From assembly GCA_038960095.1 (NCBI GenBank), contig CP152425.1, forward strand, positions 1,364,001 to 1,428,000: a DNA stretch of 64,000 nt, read 5' to 3'. Below, in pieces: positions 34,286-44,357 of this stretch. A model generated the notes under the pieces. That model was given only the letters and a program-made list of their open reading frames with translations, was not told the origin of the DNA and searched no databases. Position numbers and translations under genes: made by a program. The stretch is from Symbiodolus clandestinus. GTDB lineage: Bacteria; Pseudomonadota; Gammaproteobacteria; Enterobacterales; G038960095. How positions within the stretch are numbered: the stretch's first letter is position 1; every line of letters starts with the position of its first letter.

Positions 34286-36147
34286 ATCAGGCCGTTTTTA
34301 ATTTTCCAGTGTTTTTAAAGCAGGTACCTGAACAACCGGGCATCTATTGCTTACATAATGCCCAAGGGGAGATTATTTATGTGGGTAAAGCTAAAAATCT
34401 TAAGCGGCGTTTAACCAGCTATCGACACCATCAAGCTGAGCGAAAAAATAGCCTTAATGCTGCTGCTAAGATAACTTCAATGCTAGCAGCGATGGCATCT
34501 ATTACTTTCACCATCACTCATACAGAAACTGAGGCGTTGCTGTTAGAGTACAACAGTATCCAAAAATATAAACCCCGGTACAATGTGCTGTTAAGAGACG
34601 ATGGTGCTTATCCATTTATTTTATTAACCGAGGAAAAACATCCCCGACTCTTATACCACCGTGGATCTCAGCGAATTAAAGGTGAATATTTTGGACCTTT
34701 TCCAAATGTTCAAGCAGTTCGTGAAACCCTAACGCTCCTTCAACGGCTATTTCCACTACGCCAATGCGAAGATGCGGTTTATCACCAACGCACCCGTCCC
34801 TGTTTACAGTATCAGATGGGACGCTGTTTGGGGCCCTGTATTCCAGGTTTGGTCAGCGATGCGGCCTACCAACAGCAAGTGGAGTTTGTCCGCCTATTTT
34901 TACAAGGGAAAAACCAGCAAGTGTTGACGCAGTTAGTCGCTCAAATGGAGATGGCTAGCCAAGCTTTACAATTTGAAATCGCTGCTCGTTTGCGGGATCA
35001 AATCCAAGCGATTAGACATATTTTAGAGAAACAATTTGTTACGAATAACCACTATCCAGCTGCTGATGCTATTAGCCTGGTACTAGACGAGGGTGTGGTA
35101 TGTATTCAAGTATTGATGCTGCGCCATGGCCAATTACTGGGCAGCCGCAGTTTTTTTCCTACAGTACCCAGTAACAGCTCGGTAGAAGATATTCTGGAGA
35201 ACTTTATTAACCAGTACTATCTCTCTTGCCAAATGAAAAGCAGTTATGGATTAGCAGAACAGCTCTGGCTTGATTGCTCTCTGCCTAATCATCGCCAACT
35301 AGCCCGTAGCTTAAGTCTTATACTCCAGCAACCGTTAACAATATATCCTAAACCACGCGGTGACCGTGCTCGTTACCTTCAATTAGCACGAACCAATGCA
35401 CTAGCCTCATTGCAAAACCGGCTAGCTCACCGCTCAACACAACAGAAACGTTGGAAAGCTTTAAAAAACTGGCTTAACCTGCCTAAATTGGAACGGATGG
35501 AATGCTTTGACATTAGCCATACCTTCGGAGAAAAAATGGTTGCTTCCTGTGTGGTATTGACACCCCAAGGGCCGCTGCGAGCAGCGTATCGCCGTTATCG
35601 TATTACTGCAGTAACACCAGGAGATGATTATGCTGCCATGGCTCAAGCCCTCCAACGTCGTTATGGCAAGCCTTTAGCCAGCGAGCTGCCTGATTTGATC
35701 GTCATCGATGGTGGCAAAGGGCAGCTTAAAGCGGCCCAAACAGCCTTGAGCGCTTTGAATTGTCCTTGGGGAGACCATAACCCTCCAAGCCTTATTGCGA
35801 TTGCTAAAGGACCTGAGCGTCGTCCTGGCTTAGAGACATTCTGGCTAACCGGAGAGTGCCAAAGTCGACAGCTCCCCGCAACCGATCCGGCACTTCATCT
35901 ATTACAACAACTACGAGATGAAGCACATCGGCACGCCCTTTTAGGACACCGTCGGCAACGCGCTAAGGCTCGGCGAACCAGTATTTTGCAGCAAATCCCG
36001 GGAATTGGTCCTAAAAGGCGCCAAGCGCTCCTGCATTATCTGGGGGGATTACAACCGCTGTTAAAAGCTACGGTGGATGAGATCGCTGCAGTCCCCTCTA
36101 TTTCTCGTAGCCTAGCAGAAAGAATTTATAGCTCACTTCCACACTGA
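34282..36147 (+). CDS. uvrC: Excinuclease ABC subunit C
   Basis: Makes the two incisions of nucleotide excision repair. 621 residues: GIY-YIG domain (EQPGIYCLHNAQGEIIYVGK AKNLKRRL), Cys region (RPCLQYQMGRCLGPCIPG), UVR motif, RNase H-like domain (MECFDISHTFGEKMVASCVV; LPDLIVIDGGKGQLKAAQ), and helix-hairpin-helix pair (IPGIGPKRRQALLHYLGGL). GTG start overlapping uvrY, then pgsA: the standard uvrY-uvrC-pgsA order. Confidence 0.96.
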   Translation: MNQAVFNFPVFLKQVPEQPGIYCLHNAQGEIIYVGKAKNLKRRLTSYRHHQAERKNSLNAAAKITSMLAAMASITFTITHTETEALLLEYNSIQKYKPRYNVLLRDDGAYPFILLTEEKHPRLLYHRGSQRIKGEYFGPFPNVQAVRETLTLLQRLFPLRQCEDAVYHQRTRPCLQYQMGRCLGPCIPGLVSDAAYQQQVEFVRLFLQGKNQQVLTQLVAQMEMASQALQFEIAARLRDQIQAIRHILEKQFVTNNHYPAADAISLVLDEGVVCIQVLMLRHGQLLGSRSFFPTVPSNSSVEDILENFINQYYLSCQMKSSYGLAEQLWLDCSLPNHRQLARSLSLILQQPLTIYPKPRGDRARYLQLARTNALASLQNRLAHRSTQQKRWKALKNWLNLPKLERMECFDISHTFGEKMVASCVVLTPQGPLRAAYRRYRITAVTPGDDYAAMAQALQRRYGKPLASELPDLIVIDGGKGQLKAAQTALSALNCPWGDHNPPSLIAIAKGPERRPGLETFWLTGECQSRQLPATDPALHLLQQLRDEAHRHALLGHRRQRAKARRTSILQQIPGIGPKRRQALLHYLGGLQPLLKATVDEIAAVPSISRSLAERIYSSLPH

Positions 36148-36316
36148 ACCGCTATAATAAGTACCAGAGCCGGTTGCCGTTAACCGATTAAAACCTGCCA
36201 AGTAAAAGCTATCCTATCATAAAGCACTGAATAGAATAGCAATTGGATCGCTGAAACCTATCACTCTAACGATCATTGGGATTATTCACTATCAAAACTA
36301 ATATTTCGCCTAAAGT

Positions 36317-36871
36317 ATGCCAATTAACATTCCAATCCTACTAACCTTATTACGGATCGCATTAATTCCCTTTTTCGTGCTGTTTTTTTACGTGCCGACC
36401 CATTGGGGGCCTCCTGCTTGCGCAGGCCTATTTGTTTTAGCGGCCATTACCGATTGGTGTGACGGCTTTCTAGCACGTTACTGGCACCAGACAACTCCTT
36501 TTGGAGCATTTTTAGATCCAGTGGCTGATAAAATCATGGTGGCCACTGCTCTCGTGTTGATCGCTACTCGCTACCATACGGTGTGGATTACCCTACCGAG
36601 TGCTATTATGATTGTTAGGGAAATTATTATTTCAGCGCTACGTGAGTGGATGGCTGAGTTCGGTCAACGGTATGCAGTCCCGGTTCACTGGATTGGGAAG
36701 ATCAAGACTGCAGCACAAATGATTGCCCTAACCATTTTATTATGGCGTCCTTCAGCGACGATTGAAATTTTCGGGTTTATTGCCCTTTATGTCGCTACGT
36801 TGCTTACTTTTTGGAGCATGCTGTACTACCTTCGCGCAGCACAACAGTCGTTTAACAGTAATAGACTATAG
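36317..36871 (+). CDS. pgsA: CDP-diacylglycerol-glycerol-3-phosphate 3-phosphatidyltransferase
   Basis: An integral membrane enzyme of phosphatidylglycerol synthesis. The CDP-alcohol phosphatase motif is DWCDGFLARYWHQTTPFGAFLD PVADK. Starts NIPILLTLLRIALIPFFVLF; 184 residues with four or five membrane segments. The glyW-cysT-leuZ tRNA cluster that follows pgsA in E. coli is absent from the next 290 bp. Confidence 0.95.
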   Translation: MPINIPILLTLLRIALIPFFVLFFYVPTHWGPPACAGLFVLAAITDWCDGFLARYWHQTTPFGAFLDPVADKIMVATALVLIATRYHTVWITLPSAIMIVREIIISALREWMAEFGQRYAVPVHWIGKIKTAAQMIALTILLWRPSATIEIFGFIALYVATLLTFWSMLYYLRAAQQSFNSNRL

Positions 36872-37161
36872 CCTATCGCTACCGTAGATCGCTGGTTTAC
36901 CACTGCCTGAATTATCTGAGAAAAGCAGGATTTTTTGTTTTAGTTATATTGCTTTACTTTCACACAAAAATTCCATAGAGTACCCAACTAAATATCAAAG
37001 CTGCCGGGCTGGTAGCGTTAGCCCATGGAGCAATTATAAATCCTTAACTGCATTTTTGTGAGCAAGGTAGATTGCCGTAAAGTGGGAATCTCCTTCCTTC
37101 AAAAAAGAGGAGAGCAGTCAATAGATTATCCAATATTCGTCAAGTAAGTGACCATTCTGTT

Positions 37162-38097
37162 ATGTGGCTAAAGAATTTGCTGCTCTATCGTATAAACTTT
37201 GAAATACCCCCAGACACGGAATCGCTTGAGCGATCACTGGCTGCTTATGCTTTTTTACCCTGCAGTGCGCATGATCAACGTGCTATTGGCTGGGTTTCTC
37301 CTTTTGGTAATGAACAAGCTCCGCTGGTGCACGCCGCCAATAGCAATTTACTGCTGACAGTCCGTCAAGAGGAGAAATTACTACCAGCGGCAGTGATTAA
37401 ACAGGCACTACAACAACGCCTAGATCAGTGGCAAGAAGCGACGGGTGGACGGTTGACCCAAACCAAAAAACAGGCCCTTCGGGAACAAATTATCAGCCAA
37501 CTACTGCCTAGAGCCTTTAGTCGATTTCAAGAGATACGTATCTGGATAGATAGCCGTAATGCTCTACTAGCCGTTGATACCCCTAGCTTCCATAAAGCAG
37601 AAACTACTTTGGCGCTACTGCGCCAAAGTTTAGGAACCCTTTCAGTAATTCCTTGGATACAATCCCCCTCGATCACTCCTCTACTAACCCAGTGGGTGGC
37701 CACACAAGCATTACCCGAGGGTTTCCAGCTACAAGAAGAGGCAGAGCTGCGTTCGATGCAGGCTGGCGGTGGCGTAATCCGTTGTAAACAGCAGCCGCTC
37801 GACAGTGATGAAATTGCTGGACATTTAGCTGCTAATAAACAGGTCACGCAACTAGCTTTAAACTGGAAACAGCAGATCCAATTTATTTTAACCGAGGATG
37901 GTCGCTTTAAAAGGCTTAAATATGCGGATAGTTTACAGACAGCGGATGAAATAGCTGCTGATGATCGACAGCAGCGTTTGGATGCTGACTTTGTGCTGGC
38001 AACAGCAGCACTGTCAGAACTGCTGCAAGCGCTTAAACCATTGTTAAGTTCAACTGCTCATCCCATAGAAAATTCACCTACTGCCTCCGCTCACTGA
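37162..38097 (+). CDS. rdgC: Recombination-associated protein RdgC
   Basis: A ring-shaped DNA-binding protein that restrains RecA. 311 residues with the family start MWLKNLLLYRINFEIPPDTE, then LPCSAHDQRAIGWVSPFG, VIKQALQQRLDQW and ATQALPEGFQLQEEAELRS. Its stop abuts the trhP start region. Confidence 0.93.
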   Translation: MWLKNLLLYRINFEIPPDTESLERSLAAYAFLPCSAHDQRAIGWVSPFGNEQAPLVHAANSNLLLTVRQEEKLLPAAVIKQALQQRLDQWQEATGGRLTQTKKQALREQIISQLLPRAFSRFQEIRIWIDSRNALLAVDTPSFHKAETTLALLRQSLGTLSVIPWIQSPSITPLLTQWVATQALPEGFQLQEEAELRSMQAGGGVIRCKQQPLDSDEIAGHLAANKQVTQLALNWKQQIQFILTEDGRFKRLKYADSLQTADEIAADDRQQRLDADFVLATAALSELLQALKPLLSSTAHPIENSPTASAH

Positions 38098-38109
38098 TTG
38101 ATAATAACT

Positions 38110-39474
38110 ATGGCAACTTCTGTAGAACTGCTCTCCCCAGCGGGGAGTCTAAAAAATATGCGTTATGCTTTTGCCTATGGTGCTGATGCTGTTTATGCTG
38201 GTCAACCTCGCTATAGCCTGCGGGTACGCAATAATGAGTTTACCCAGGCTAATCTGGCTATCGGTATTCAAGAAGCACATCAGCTTGGCAAGCAGTTCTA
38301 TGTGGTGGTCAACATTGCTCCCCACAATGCTAAATTAACTACCTTTTTAGCCGATCTGCAGCCTGTCATTGATCTACAACCAGATGCACTGATTATGTCA
38401 GATCCCGGGCTGATTATGTTGGTACGTGACTACTTTCCGCAAATACCGATTCACCTCTCAGTACAGGCCAACACCGTTAACTGGGCTAGCGTGCAATTTT
38501 GGCAGCGCCAAGGTATCTCACGAGTGATCCTGTCACGTGAACTATCGCTAGAAGAGATTGAAGAAATCCGTCAACGAGTCCCCGAAATGGAGCTGGAGGT
38601 ATTCGTTCATGGCGCTCTCTGTATGGCCTATTCAGGCCGCTGCTTACTCTCTGGCTACCTTAACAAACGCGATGCCAATCAAGGCACCTGTACCAATGCC
38701 TGCCGGTGGGAGTATAAGCTGCACCCTGGTAAAGAGGATGAACTGGGACAAATTGTTCATCAACAGCCACCTATTCCCATCCAGACTATTGAACCCACTT
38801 TGGGGATTGGTGCCCCTACCAATCAGCTTTATCTGATTGAAGAGCCGCAGCGGCCCTTTGAATACCTTAGTGCTTTTGAAGATGAGCACGGCACCTATTT
38901 TATGAACTCTAAAGACTTACGAGCCCTTCAACACATAGAACGATTGGTGAAAATGGGGATCTGTTCACTGAAAATTGAGGGGCGTACCAAATCCTTTTAT
39001 TACTGTGCCCGTACCGCACAGGTCTATCGACAAGCGATTGATCGAGCACTGGCATACCAACCCTTTGATCCGCAAGGATTACAGGCGCTGGAAGCATTAG
39101 CGCACCGAGGATATACCGAAGGCTTTTTACGCCGTCATGTCCACCAAGCCTACCAGCACTATGAGCAGGGGAACTCCACCTCCCGCCAGCAATTTGTTGG
39201 TGAATTAACGGGTGAAATACGCCAAGGCTTAGCTGAAGTACGGGTAAAAAATCGCTTTCGCAGGGGTGATCAAGTGGAATTAATGACACCCAGTGGTTCA
39301 AGCCACTGGGCAATTGACCAGCTGGAAAACCAGCAGGGTGAAGCCATTGAAGTGGCGCCAGGCGATGGACACACCGTCTACCTGGCTCTGCCTGCTACTG
39401 CGATTGATACTGCTTACGGCTTGTTAATTTGTCAACGCAGCAGCGGTACTATCAGTTTATCGTCAAGCAAATAG
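38110..39474 (+). CDS. trhP: TrhP (YegQ), U32-type tRNA hydroxylation protein
   Basis: Needed for prephenate-dependent 5-hydroxyuridine formation in tRNA; named as a U32 peptidase family member. 454 residues: VELLSPAGSLKNMRYAFAYG ADAVYAG, the U32 signature ELEVFVHGALCMAYSGRCLL with the cysteines of GTCTNACRWEY, and KIEGRTKSFYYCARTAQVYR. The ATG at 38110 is used; a TTG at 38098 abuts the rdgC stop. Confidence 0.93.
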   Translation: MATSVELLSPAGSLKNMRYAFAYGADAVYAGQPRYSLRVRNNEFTQANLAIGIQEAHQLGKQFYVVVNIAPHNAKLTTFLADLQPVIDLQPDALIMSDPGLIMLVRDYFPQIPIHLSVQANTVNWASVQFWQRQGISRVILSRELSLEEIEEIRQRVPEMELEVFVHGALCMAYSGRCLLSGYLNKRDANQGTCTNACRWEYKLHPGKEDELGQIVHQQPPIPIQTIEPTLGIGAPTNQLYLIEEPQRPFEYLSAFEDEHGTYFMNSKDLRALQHIERLVKMGICSLKIEGRTKSFYYCARTAQVYRQAIDRALAYQPFDPQGLQALEALAHRGYTEGFLRRHVHQAYQHYEQGNSTSRQQFVGELTGEIRQGLAEVRVKNRFRRGDQVELMTPSGSSHWAIDQLENQQGEAIEVAPGDGHTVYLALPATAIDTAYGLLICQRSSGTISLSSSK

Positions 39475-39720
39475 TTACTCAGCGAATGTAACATTCCTCA
39501 TTGTATCTCGAATGGCTGCTGCTTTATAAGCTGTAACCCTAGCATCCGCTAGTCTTTCAACTCTTGTTACTGTGCAGGCATCAGCATTGATAACCTGACC
39601 TAAAGAACTGGATTGAGTAAGATTGGCACTCATCGGGCAAGGCTTGCTTAATACTGCCACTAATCGGGTAATTTGACCGAACCGATACAGGCGACGAATA
39701 AAATTTAAGGCTTTGCACAA
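39475..39720 (-). CDS. Unrecognised small ORF next to IS graveyard
   Basis: 81 codons beginning MCKALNFIRRLYRFG and containing QVINADACTVTRVERLADAR. I do not recognise a family. It ends against the trhP stop and begins at the edge of an IS3 remnant, so it may be a decayed fragment or a chance frame. Confidence 0.25.
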   Translation of the reverse strand: MCKALNFIRRLYRFGQITRLVAVLSKPCPMSANLTQSSSLGQVINADACTVTRVERLADARVTAYKAAAIRDTMRNVTFAE

Positions 39721-39793
39721 GTGTCAATGTAGTGGTTTAATACTTCCGGCCACCTCTAAAGAACCCGAGTAGAATGTCGATTAGAGGTAGAAA

Positions 39794-40654
39794 ATGATCA
39801 GTCAGCATAAGCGTCCAAAATACAGCTTAAATTTTAAACAAGATGCAGCCAAGTTAGTGCTTGAAAAAGGCTATAGCCATCAACAAGCAGCTGATAGCTT
39901 GGGTATCTCGTTGAGTGCCATAAGGCGTTGGGTTCGTGCTGAGAAAGGTTACCCTACCCCCCTGGGTAACAATCAAGCTAACCTGAATTTGTCGGAGCGT
40001 GAAGAGCTTATCAAGTTGGAGTGCGCTGAGTTTTTCTTCTACCTGCTGGATCTGCTGTTTGACCTTTTCAGAAGAGCAGCCAAATTGCTGACGTTTCAGG
40101 ATGGCCAGCTGACTTTTTAGCGGTTCAATTTCTGCTAGCTTAGCTTTTAGCTCACACCGCAAATCGGCAATGGTAGCCTGCTGCCTTTGCAGCAGCTCTT
40201 TTTGTTCAAGAACCAGGGATTGCAGCGCAGCAGAGTCATTGGGATGGCGGGTCTCTAGCTCGGCCAGAACCGATTTTGTTCTAGATGCGTTAGAACAGGC
40301 TCTGTATGCTCGCCGGCCCTTTAAAGGGGAGCGCTTAATCCATCACAGTGATCGCGGCAGTCAGTCTCTATCCGCTACACCGAACGGATGGTAGAAGCTG
40401 GCATTGAATGCTCTGTGGGTAGTGTTGGCGATTCTTACGATAATGCATTAGCTGAGACTATCAATGGCCTCTATAAATCGGAAGTCATTCACCGCCAATC
40501 CTGGCAGACTCGTGCTCAGGTAGAGATGGCTACCCTGAAATGGGTTGCTTGGTTTAATCAGCAGAGGTTATTGGGACCCATCGGTTACATACCCCCAGTC
40601 GAAGCAGAAATAAGGTATTATCAACAACAAATTGAGCTTGCTAAGGCGGCTTAA
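39794..40654 (+). pseudogene. IS3-family transposase (orfA + 3' orfB), split by IS66 DNA
   Basis: orfA start (YSLNFKQDAAKLVLEKGYSH, LGISLSAIRRWVRAEKG) runs to about 40020. It is then interrupted by reverse-strand IS66 sequence and resumes at about 40268 as the end of orfB (TDFVLDALEQALYARRP, LIHHSDRGSQ, a frameshift near 40365, then SVGSVGDSYDNALAETINGL and GPIGYIPPVEAEIRYYQQ). The middle of orfB, including part of the DDE domain, is gone. Confidence 0.82.
40022..40265 (-). pseudogene. IS66 TnpC N-terminal fragment inserted in IS3 remnant
   Basis: Minus-strand frame SVLAELETRHPNDSAALQSL ... SQLAILKRQQFGCSSEKVKQ QIQQVEEKL is the leucine-zipper and zinc-region start of IS66-type TnpC. Only about 80 residues remain, with no IS66 ends or partner genes. 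Confidence 0.75.
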
Positions 40655-40760
40655 TTCTAAAAAAACAGTCTCCGACATTCCCGGTATGATTCACTTTTTC
40701 AAAAGAAGGTTCTCTACTATTAGTGTCACCACTAAAGAAGCTGATGTCTGAGGATTCAGG

Positions 40761-41090
40761 ATGGACAAACCGGTTCGAAACAAAATGAACTTAGATAAGG
40801 GGCTCAAGCGCAGTGCTGGGAAACCTGCATGCTGCGTTTCTAAGGGAGAGGATAATAGCAATACTGTCTCCTTACCTAACCAGGTAGCCAAAACCAAAGG
40901 GTTTGAACAGCGAGTTCAATATTATGCTACCAAAGCCTATGGTGCACAGACCAATATTGGCGATAAATATCACAACTTAAAAGAGGTTATCTTTATTGCC
41001 ATTGCCGATTATATACTCTTTCCCGAGAAAAAAGCCTACCAGTCAGACCCTATTATCCCGGATAAAGAACCTTTTGCTGCCAGATTTTTT
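40761..41090 (+). pseudogene. Rpn-family nuclease (PD-(D/E)XK) fragment
   Basis: FEQRVQYYATKAYGAQTNIG and KYHNLKEVIFIAIADYILFP match the middle of Rpn/YhgA-like recombination-promoting nucleases, common in intracellular bacteria. The N-terminal catalytic part is replaced by unrelated residues, and after about 41050 the frame shifts (LPDFFTCFLGL in another frame). Non-functional remnant. Confidence 0.6.
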
Positions 41091-41104
41091 TACCTGCTTC
41101 CTAG

Positions 41105-41460
41105 GTTTGTATCGGGGTTCGATCACAGTACATTTTCCCCTGATGGGTTCGGTGATGGTTATAGTAATTCACCCAATCATCTAAGTCTTTCTGTAATTCC
41201 TCCAGAACCTGATAAATTTTTCTGCGAAAGGCAACTTGGTAGAACGCTTCTAAAATTATCTTGTGGAAACGCTCACAGATGCCATTAGTTTGTAGAAGTA
41301 GGTTTTAGTTTTGGTATGTTCTACCTCATTAATGCCTAAGTAAAGTTCATAGTCATGCTGCTCCAGTTTGCCGTAATATTCAGTCCCTCGGTCGGTTAGC
41401 ATCCGCAGCAATCCCATCCCATGCTCTTTAAACAGTGATTACCTTAGTTTATCGACAAAT
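41105..41460 (-). pseudogene. IS481-like transposase remnant
   Basis: Minus-strand fragments GMGLLRMLTDRGTEYYGKLE and HDYELYLGINEVEHTKTKTY, followed in shifted frames by ERF..TILEAFYQVAFRRK-like and nearby sequence, are the central DDE region of IS481-type transposases. There are several stops and frameshifts. Confidence 0.6.
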
Positions 41461-41532
41461 CCTATCCCAAATTGAGATTCATTATGATAGCGAATGCGGC
41501 AAGCTAGAGAGTCTAAGCGTTAGCATAGAAAC

Positions 41533-42309
41533 TCAGAACTGCAATCTAAAGGTGGCTTCTACTTGATCAGTAAAATAGAGGATGGGCGGTAAATAACTTT
41601 GTGCTTGGTCGCTATTCGCTGTCGCTGCAAAAGCGACACTGCGTGAAGCAAAATATGCAGAGGGCTCACTGCTTCGATAGCGGATACTGTAAATGGTGCC
41701 ACGGCGGCTGCTAAATTGCTGGGCAATCTGTTCAGCCTGTTGAATAGCATCTTGAATGGCTAATTTCCGGGCCTGCTGTCGATACTGGTTCTCATCCGCT
41801 ACCCCAAATTGTATGGACTGTAACTCTTGCAAACCACAACGCAAGGCTTCAGTCAATAAGGGTTCTACTAAGCCTAATGACTGTACAGTAATGGTTAGCT
41901 GCCGCGATAATCGATAATAACCAGGTTTTTTACGCTCAGTGACTGCTGCTTTAGCTTTTGGTTTTTCAATCTGCTGCTTTTTATGCCCAGCAACTGTTAC
42001 TTTGGTTTCTGGTTTTTCGATCCGTTGACTCCATAGTCGGCTAGCATCAATTTGTGAAGATTGAATCCCCTGCTGCTTTAGAAAGATTAAGTAACGACTG
42101 ACCCGTCGATCGATTTGCTGTTTAGCGCTATTAGTATCTTGTGTCTCTTGGGTAATTTGCAGCTGTATTAGAGCTTGATCGGGTTTAACAGCAACCCGGC
42201 TACGCCCGATAATAGCGATATGTGGCTCGCTAGGTACCTCAGCAGCAGCAACCACAACCGCTGATAGACTAACTCCCAACAGACAAGCTATTAATGGCTG
42301 ACGCAACAT
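41533..42309 (-). CDS. yggE: SIMPL-domain protein YggE (periplasmic)
   Basis: 258 residues from the ATG at 42309, with a signal peptide (LIACLLGVSLSAVVVAAAEV) and SIMPL/DUF541 sequence (HIAIIGRSRVAVKPDQALIQ, QAEQIAQQFSSRRGTIYSI). An insertion near residues 95-130 holds two copies of IEKPxxKxxV-xx-KK, a short tandem duplication not seen in E. coli YggE. Starts about 40 nt after mscS, the conserved fbaA-mscS-yggE order. An upstream Met at 42420 lies inside mscS and is unlikely. Confidence 0.88.
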   Translation of the reverse strand: MLRQPLIACLLGVSLSAVVVAAAEVPSEPHIAIIGRSRVAVKPDQALIQLQITQETQDTNSAKQQIDRRVSRYLIFLKQQGIQSSQIDASRLWSQRIEKPETKVTVAGHKKQQIEKPKAKAAVTERKKPGYYRLSRQLTITVQSLGLVEPLLTEALRCGLQELQSIQFGVADENQYRQQARKLAIQDAIQQAEQIAQQFSSRRGTIYSIRYRSSEPSAYFASRSVAFAATANSDQAQSYLPPILYFTDQVEATFRLQF

Positions 42310-42349
42310 AGCGCTTCTCCTACTCACTGAAGTTAATAGCGGCTTTGCT

Positions 42350-43195
42350 TTAATCGGTAGCAGGCGTTGACTGCAGGTGGATCTCCATTTGAGGAAAGGG
42401 TATAGCAATTTTATGGGCATCTAATTGCTTTTTAATAGCTTCTAATAGATCAAAATAAACCGGCCAATAATCACTGTTTTGCACCCAGAAACGTACCGTA
42501 AAATCGAGCGATGAAGGGGCTAACTCTTTTAAACGAACGGTAATTCCAGGGTCCGGTAGTACTCGAGAATCAGTAGCAATCAGATCACTCAGTACCTGTT
42601 TAACTTGATCAATGTTGCTGTTATAAGCAACGCCGATTAAAAGCTCAATCCGCCGCTGAGGTTGCCGTGAGTAGTTGGTAATGGTGCTTTTGACAATAGT
42701 CCCATTGGGGATAGTGAGTGTCTTATTATCGGCACTTTTTAACACGGTAGAGAATAGATGAACCTGCTCTACCATGCCGGTAACACCAGCAACTTCGATC
42801 ACTTCATCAACCCGAAAGGGACGAAAAATCACTAATAATAGCCCTGCGGCCAAATTGCCTAAAGCATCTTTGAGGGCTAATGCCACAGCTAAGCCGGCAG
42901 TGCCTAATACGGCTAACAGCGATCCGGTCTGTATCCCGAGCGCGCCCAAGGCAGCAATGATTGCTATCAGCATGATAGTGCCCTGGATAACTACCCGGAC
43001 GAAACCGACAATCGTATGATCAATCGCTTGGCGTTGCAGTACTTTGGCGATGATCTGTGATAGCGTTCGTGCCAGCTGGCGTCCTAACCAAAAAATAAGC
43101 AGGGCTGCCAACACATTCAGCAGCGATTGCAGTAGCTGCTGCTGATATTGCAGTAGCCCATGGAGTAACTTTTGTAATAATGTCATCATCCGCAA
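42350..43195 (-). CDS. mscS: Small-conductance mechanosensitive channel MscS
   Basis: 281 residues (E. coli 286). Three N-terminal membrane segments; the pore helix TGSLLAVLGTAGLAVALALK DALGNLAAGLL with its Gly/Ala pattern; the beta domain FRPFRVDEVIEVAGVTGMVE; and the cytoplasmic cage. Releases solutes on hypo-osmotic shock. Follows fbaA by 70 nt. Confidence 0.93.
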   Translation of the reverse strand: MRMMTLLQKLLHGLLQYQQQLLQSLLNVLAALLIFWLGRQLARTLSQIIAKVLQRQAIDHTIVGFVRVVIQGTIMLIAIIAALGALGIQTGSLLAVLGTAGLAVALALKDALGNLAAGLLLVIFRPFRVDEVIEVAGVTGMVEQVHLFSTVLKSADNKTLTIPNGTIVKSTITNYSRQPQRRIELLIGVAYNSNIDQVKQVLSDLIATDSRVLPDPGITVRLKELAPSSLDFTVRFWVQNSDYWPVYFDLLEAIKKQLDAHKIAIPFPQMEIHLQSTPATD

Positions 43196-43265
43196 CCCAC
43201 CTTATTCAGCAGAATAGTCCTTAGTTGCTGATCCATTCACAAAGTATGCCGGTTAAATTAAAAGT

Positions 43266-44342
43266 TTATAATCGGTTAACAGCATTGAGATCGGCAAATG
43301 CCTGTTGCAGACGCTGTACCATTGATTGCTGGCCAGCACGCAGCCAAGCTCGCGGATCGTAGTACTTTTTGTTGGGCTTATCAGCACCTTGCGGGTTACC
43401 CAGCTGCTGCTGAAGATAGCCTTCATGACCTTTATAATAGTTTAAAATTCCCTTCCAGGTAGCCCACTGGGTATCGGTATCAATATTCATTTTAATGACG
43501 CCGTAACTAATTGCTTGGCGGATCTCTTCCAGCGAGGAACCGGAGCCCCCATGGAAGACAAAATGGATTGGATCTTCCGATAAATTAAAGCGTTGTGCAA
43601 CATATTGCTGGGAACGCTGCAAAATCTCTGGTTGTAGCTTAACATTTCCTGGTTTATAGACCCCATGGACATTGCCAAAAGCAGCTGCAATCGTGAAGCG
43701 ATGGCTCACTTGGCTCAATCTTTCATAAGCGTAGGCAACGGCTTCCGGCTGAGTATATAACCGCGATTCATCCAGATGGCTATTATCAACCCCATCCTCT
43801 TCCCCACCAGTACAACCGAGTTCAATCTCTAAAGTCATGCCGAGTTTGCTCATCCTAGCTAAATATTGACAGCAAATATCGATATTCTCCTCTAAGGATT
43901 CCTCAGATAGATCCAGCATATGGGAAGAAAATAGCGGTTTCCCCGTTTGAGCGTAATATTGCTCACCCTGTTCCAACAAACCATCAATCCACGACAGTAG
44001 TTTTTTCGCCGCATGATCAGTATGGACAACAACTGGTACCCCGTAAGCTTCAGCCATGGTGTGTAGATAACGAGCTCCACAAGCTGCCCCCAAAATAGCA
44101 CCCTGTTGGCCTGGCAGCTTGAGCCCTTTACCCGCCATAAATCCCGCCCCCCCATGGGAAAACTGGATAATAATTGGTGATTTTATTTGGGCTGCCGCTT
44201 CTAAGGCAGCATTGATTGATTCTGTGCCAATGACATTGACTGCAGGTAGCGCAAAGCGATGGCGCTTGGCCAGCTCAAACAGTTGCCAAACGGCATCACC
44301 GGTCAGCACGCCCGGGTGAATCGTTGCCAATAATTCTGTCAT
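43266..44342 (-). CDS. fbaA: Class II fructose-bisphosphate aldolase
   Basis: Zinc-dependent aldolase, 358 residues (E. coli 359). VHTDHAAKKLLSWIDGLLEQ (zinc His), LEIELGCTGGEEDGVDNSHL, GNVHGVYKPGNVKLQPEIL, VFHGGSGSSLEEIRQAISYG and KMNIDTDTQWATWKGI. It follows pgk by 15 nt. Confidence 0.97.
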   Translation of the reverse strand: MTELLATIHPGVLTGDAVWQLFELAKRHRFALPAVNVIGTESINAALEAAAQIKSPIIIQFSHGGAGFMAGKGLKLPGQQGAILGAACGARYLHTMAEAYGVPVVVHTDHAAKKLLSWIDGLLEQGEQYYAQTGKPLFSSHMLDLSEESLEENIDICCQYLARMSKLGMTLEIELGCTGGEEDGVDNSHLDESRLYTQPEAVAYAYERLSQVSHRFTIAAAFGNVHGVYKPGNVKLQPEILQRSQQYVAQRFNLSEDPIHFVFHGGSGSSLEEIRQAISYGVIKMNIDTDTQWATWKGILNYYKGHEGYLQQQLGNPQGADKPNKKYYDPRAWLRAGQQSMVQRLQQAFADLNAVNRL

Positions 44343-44357
44343 AACCCCTCATCTTTT

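Noticed and set aside
36872..37161. Possible tRNA cluster after pgsA as in E. coli
   Set aside because: No cloverleaf or T-loop consensus was found on either strand.
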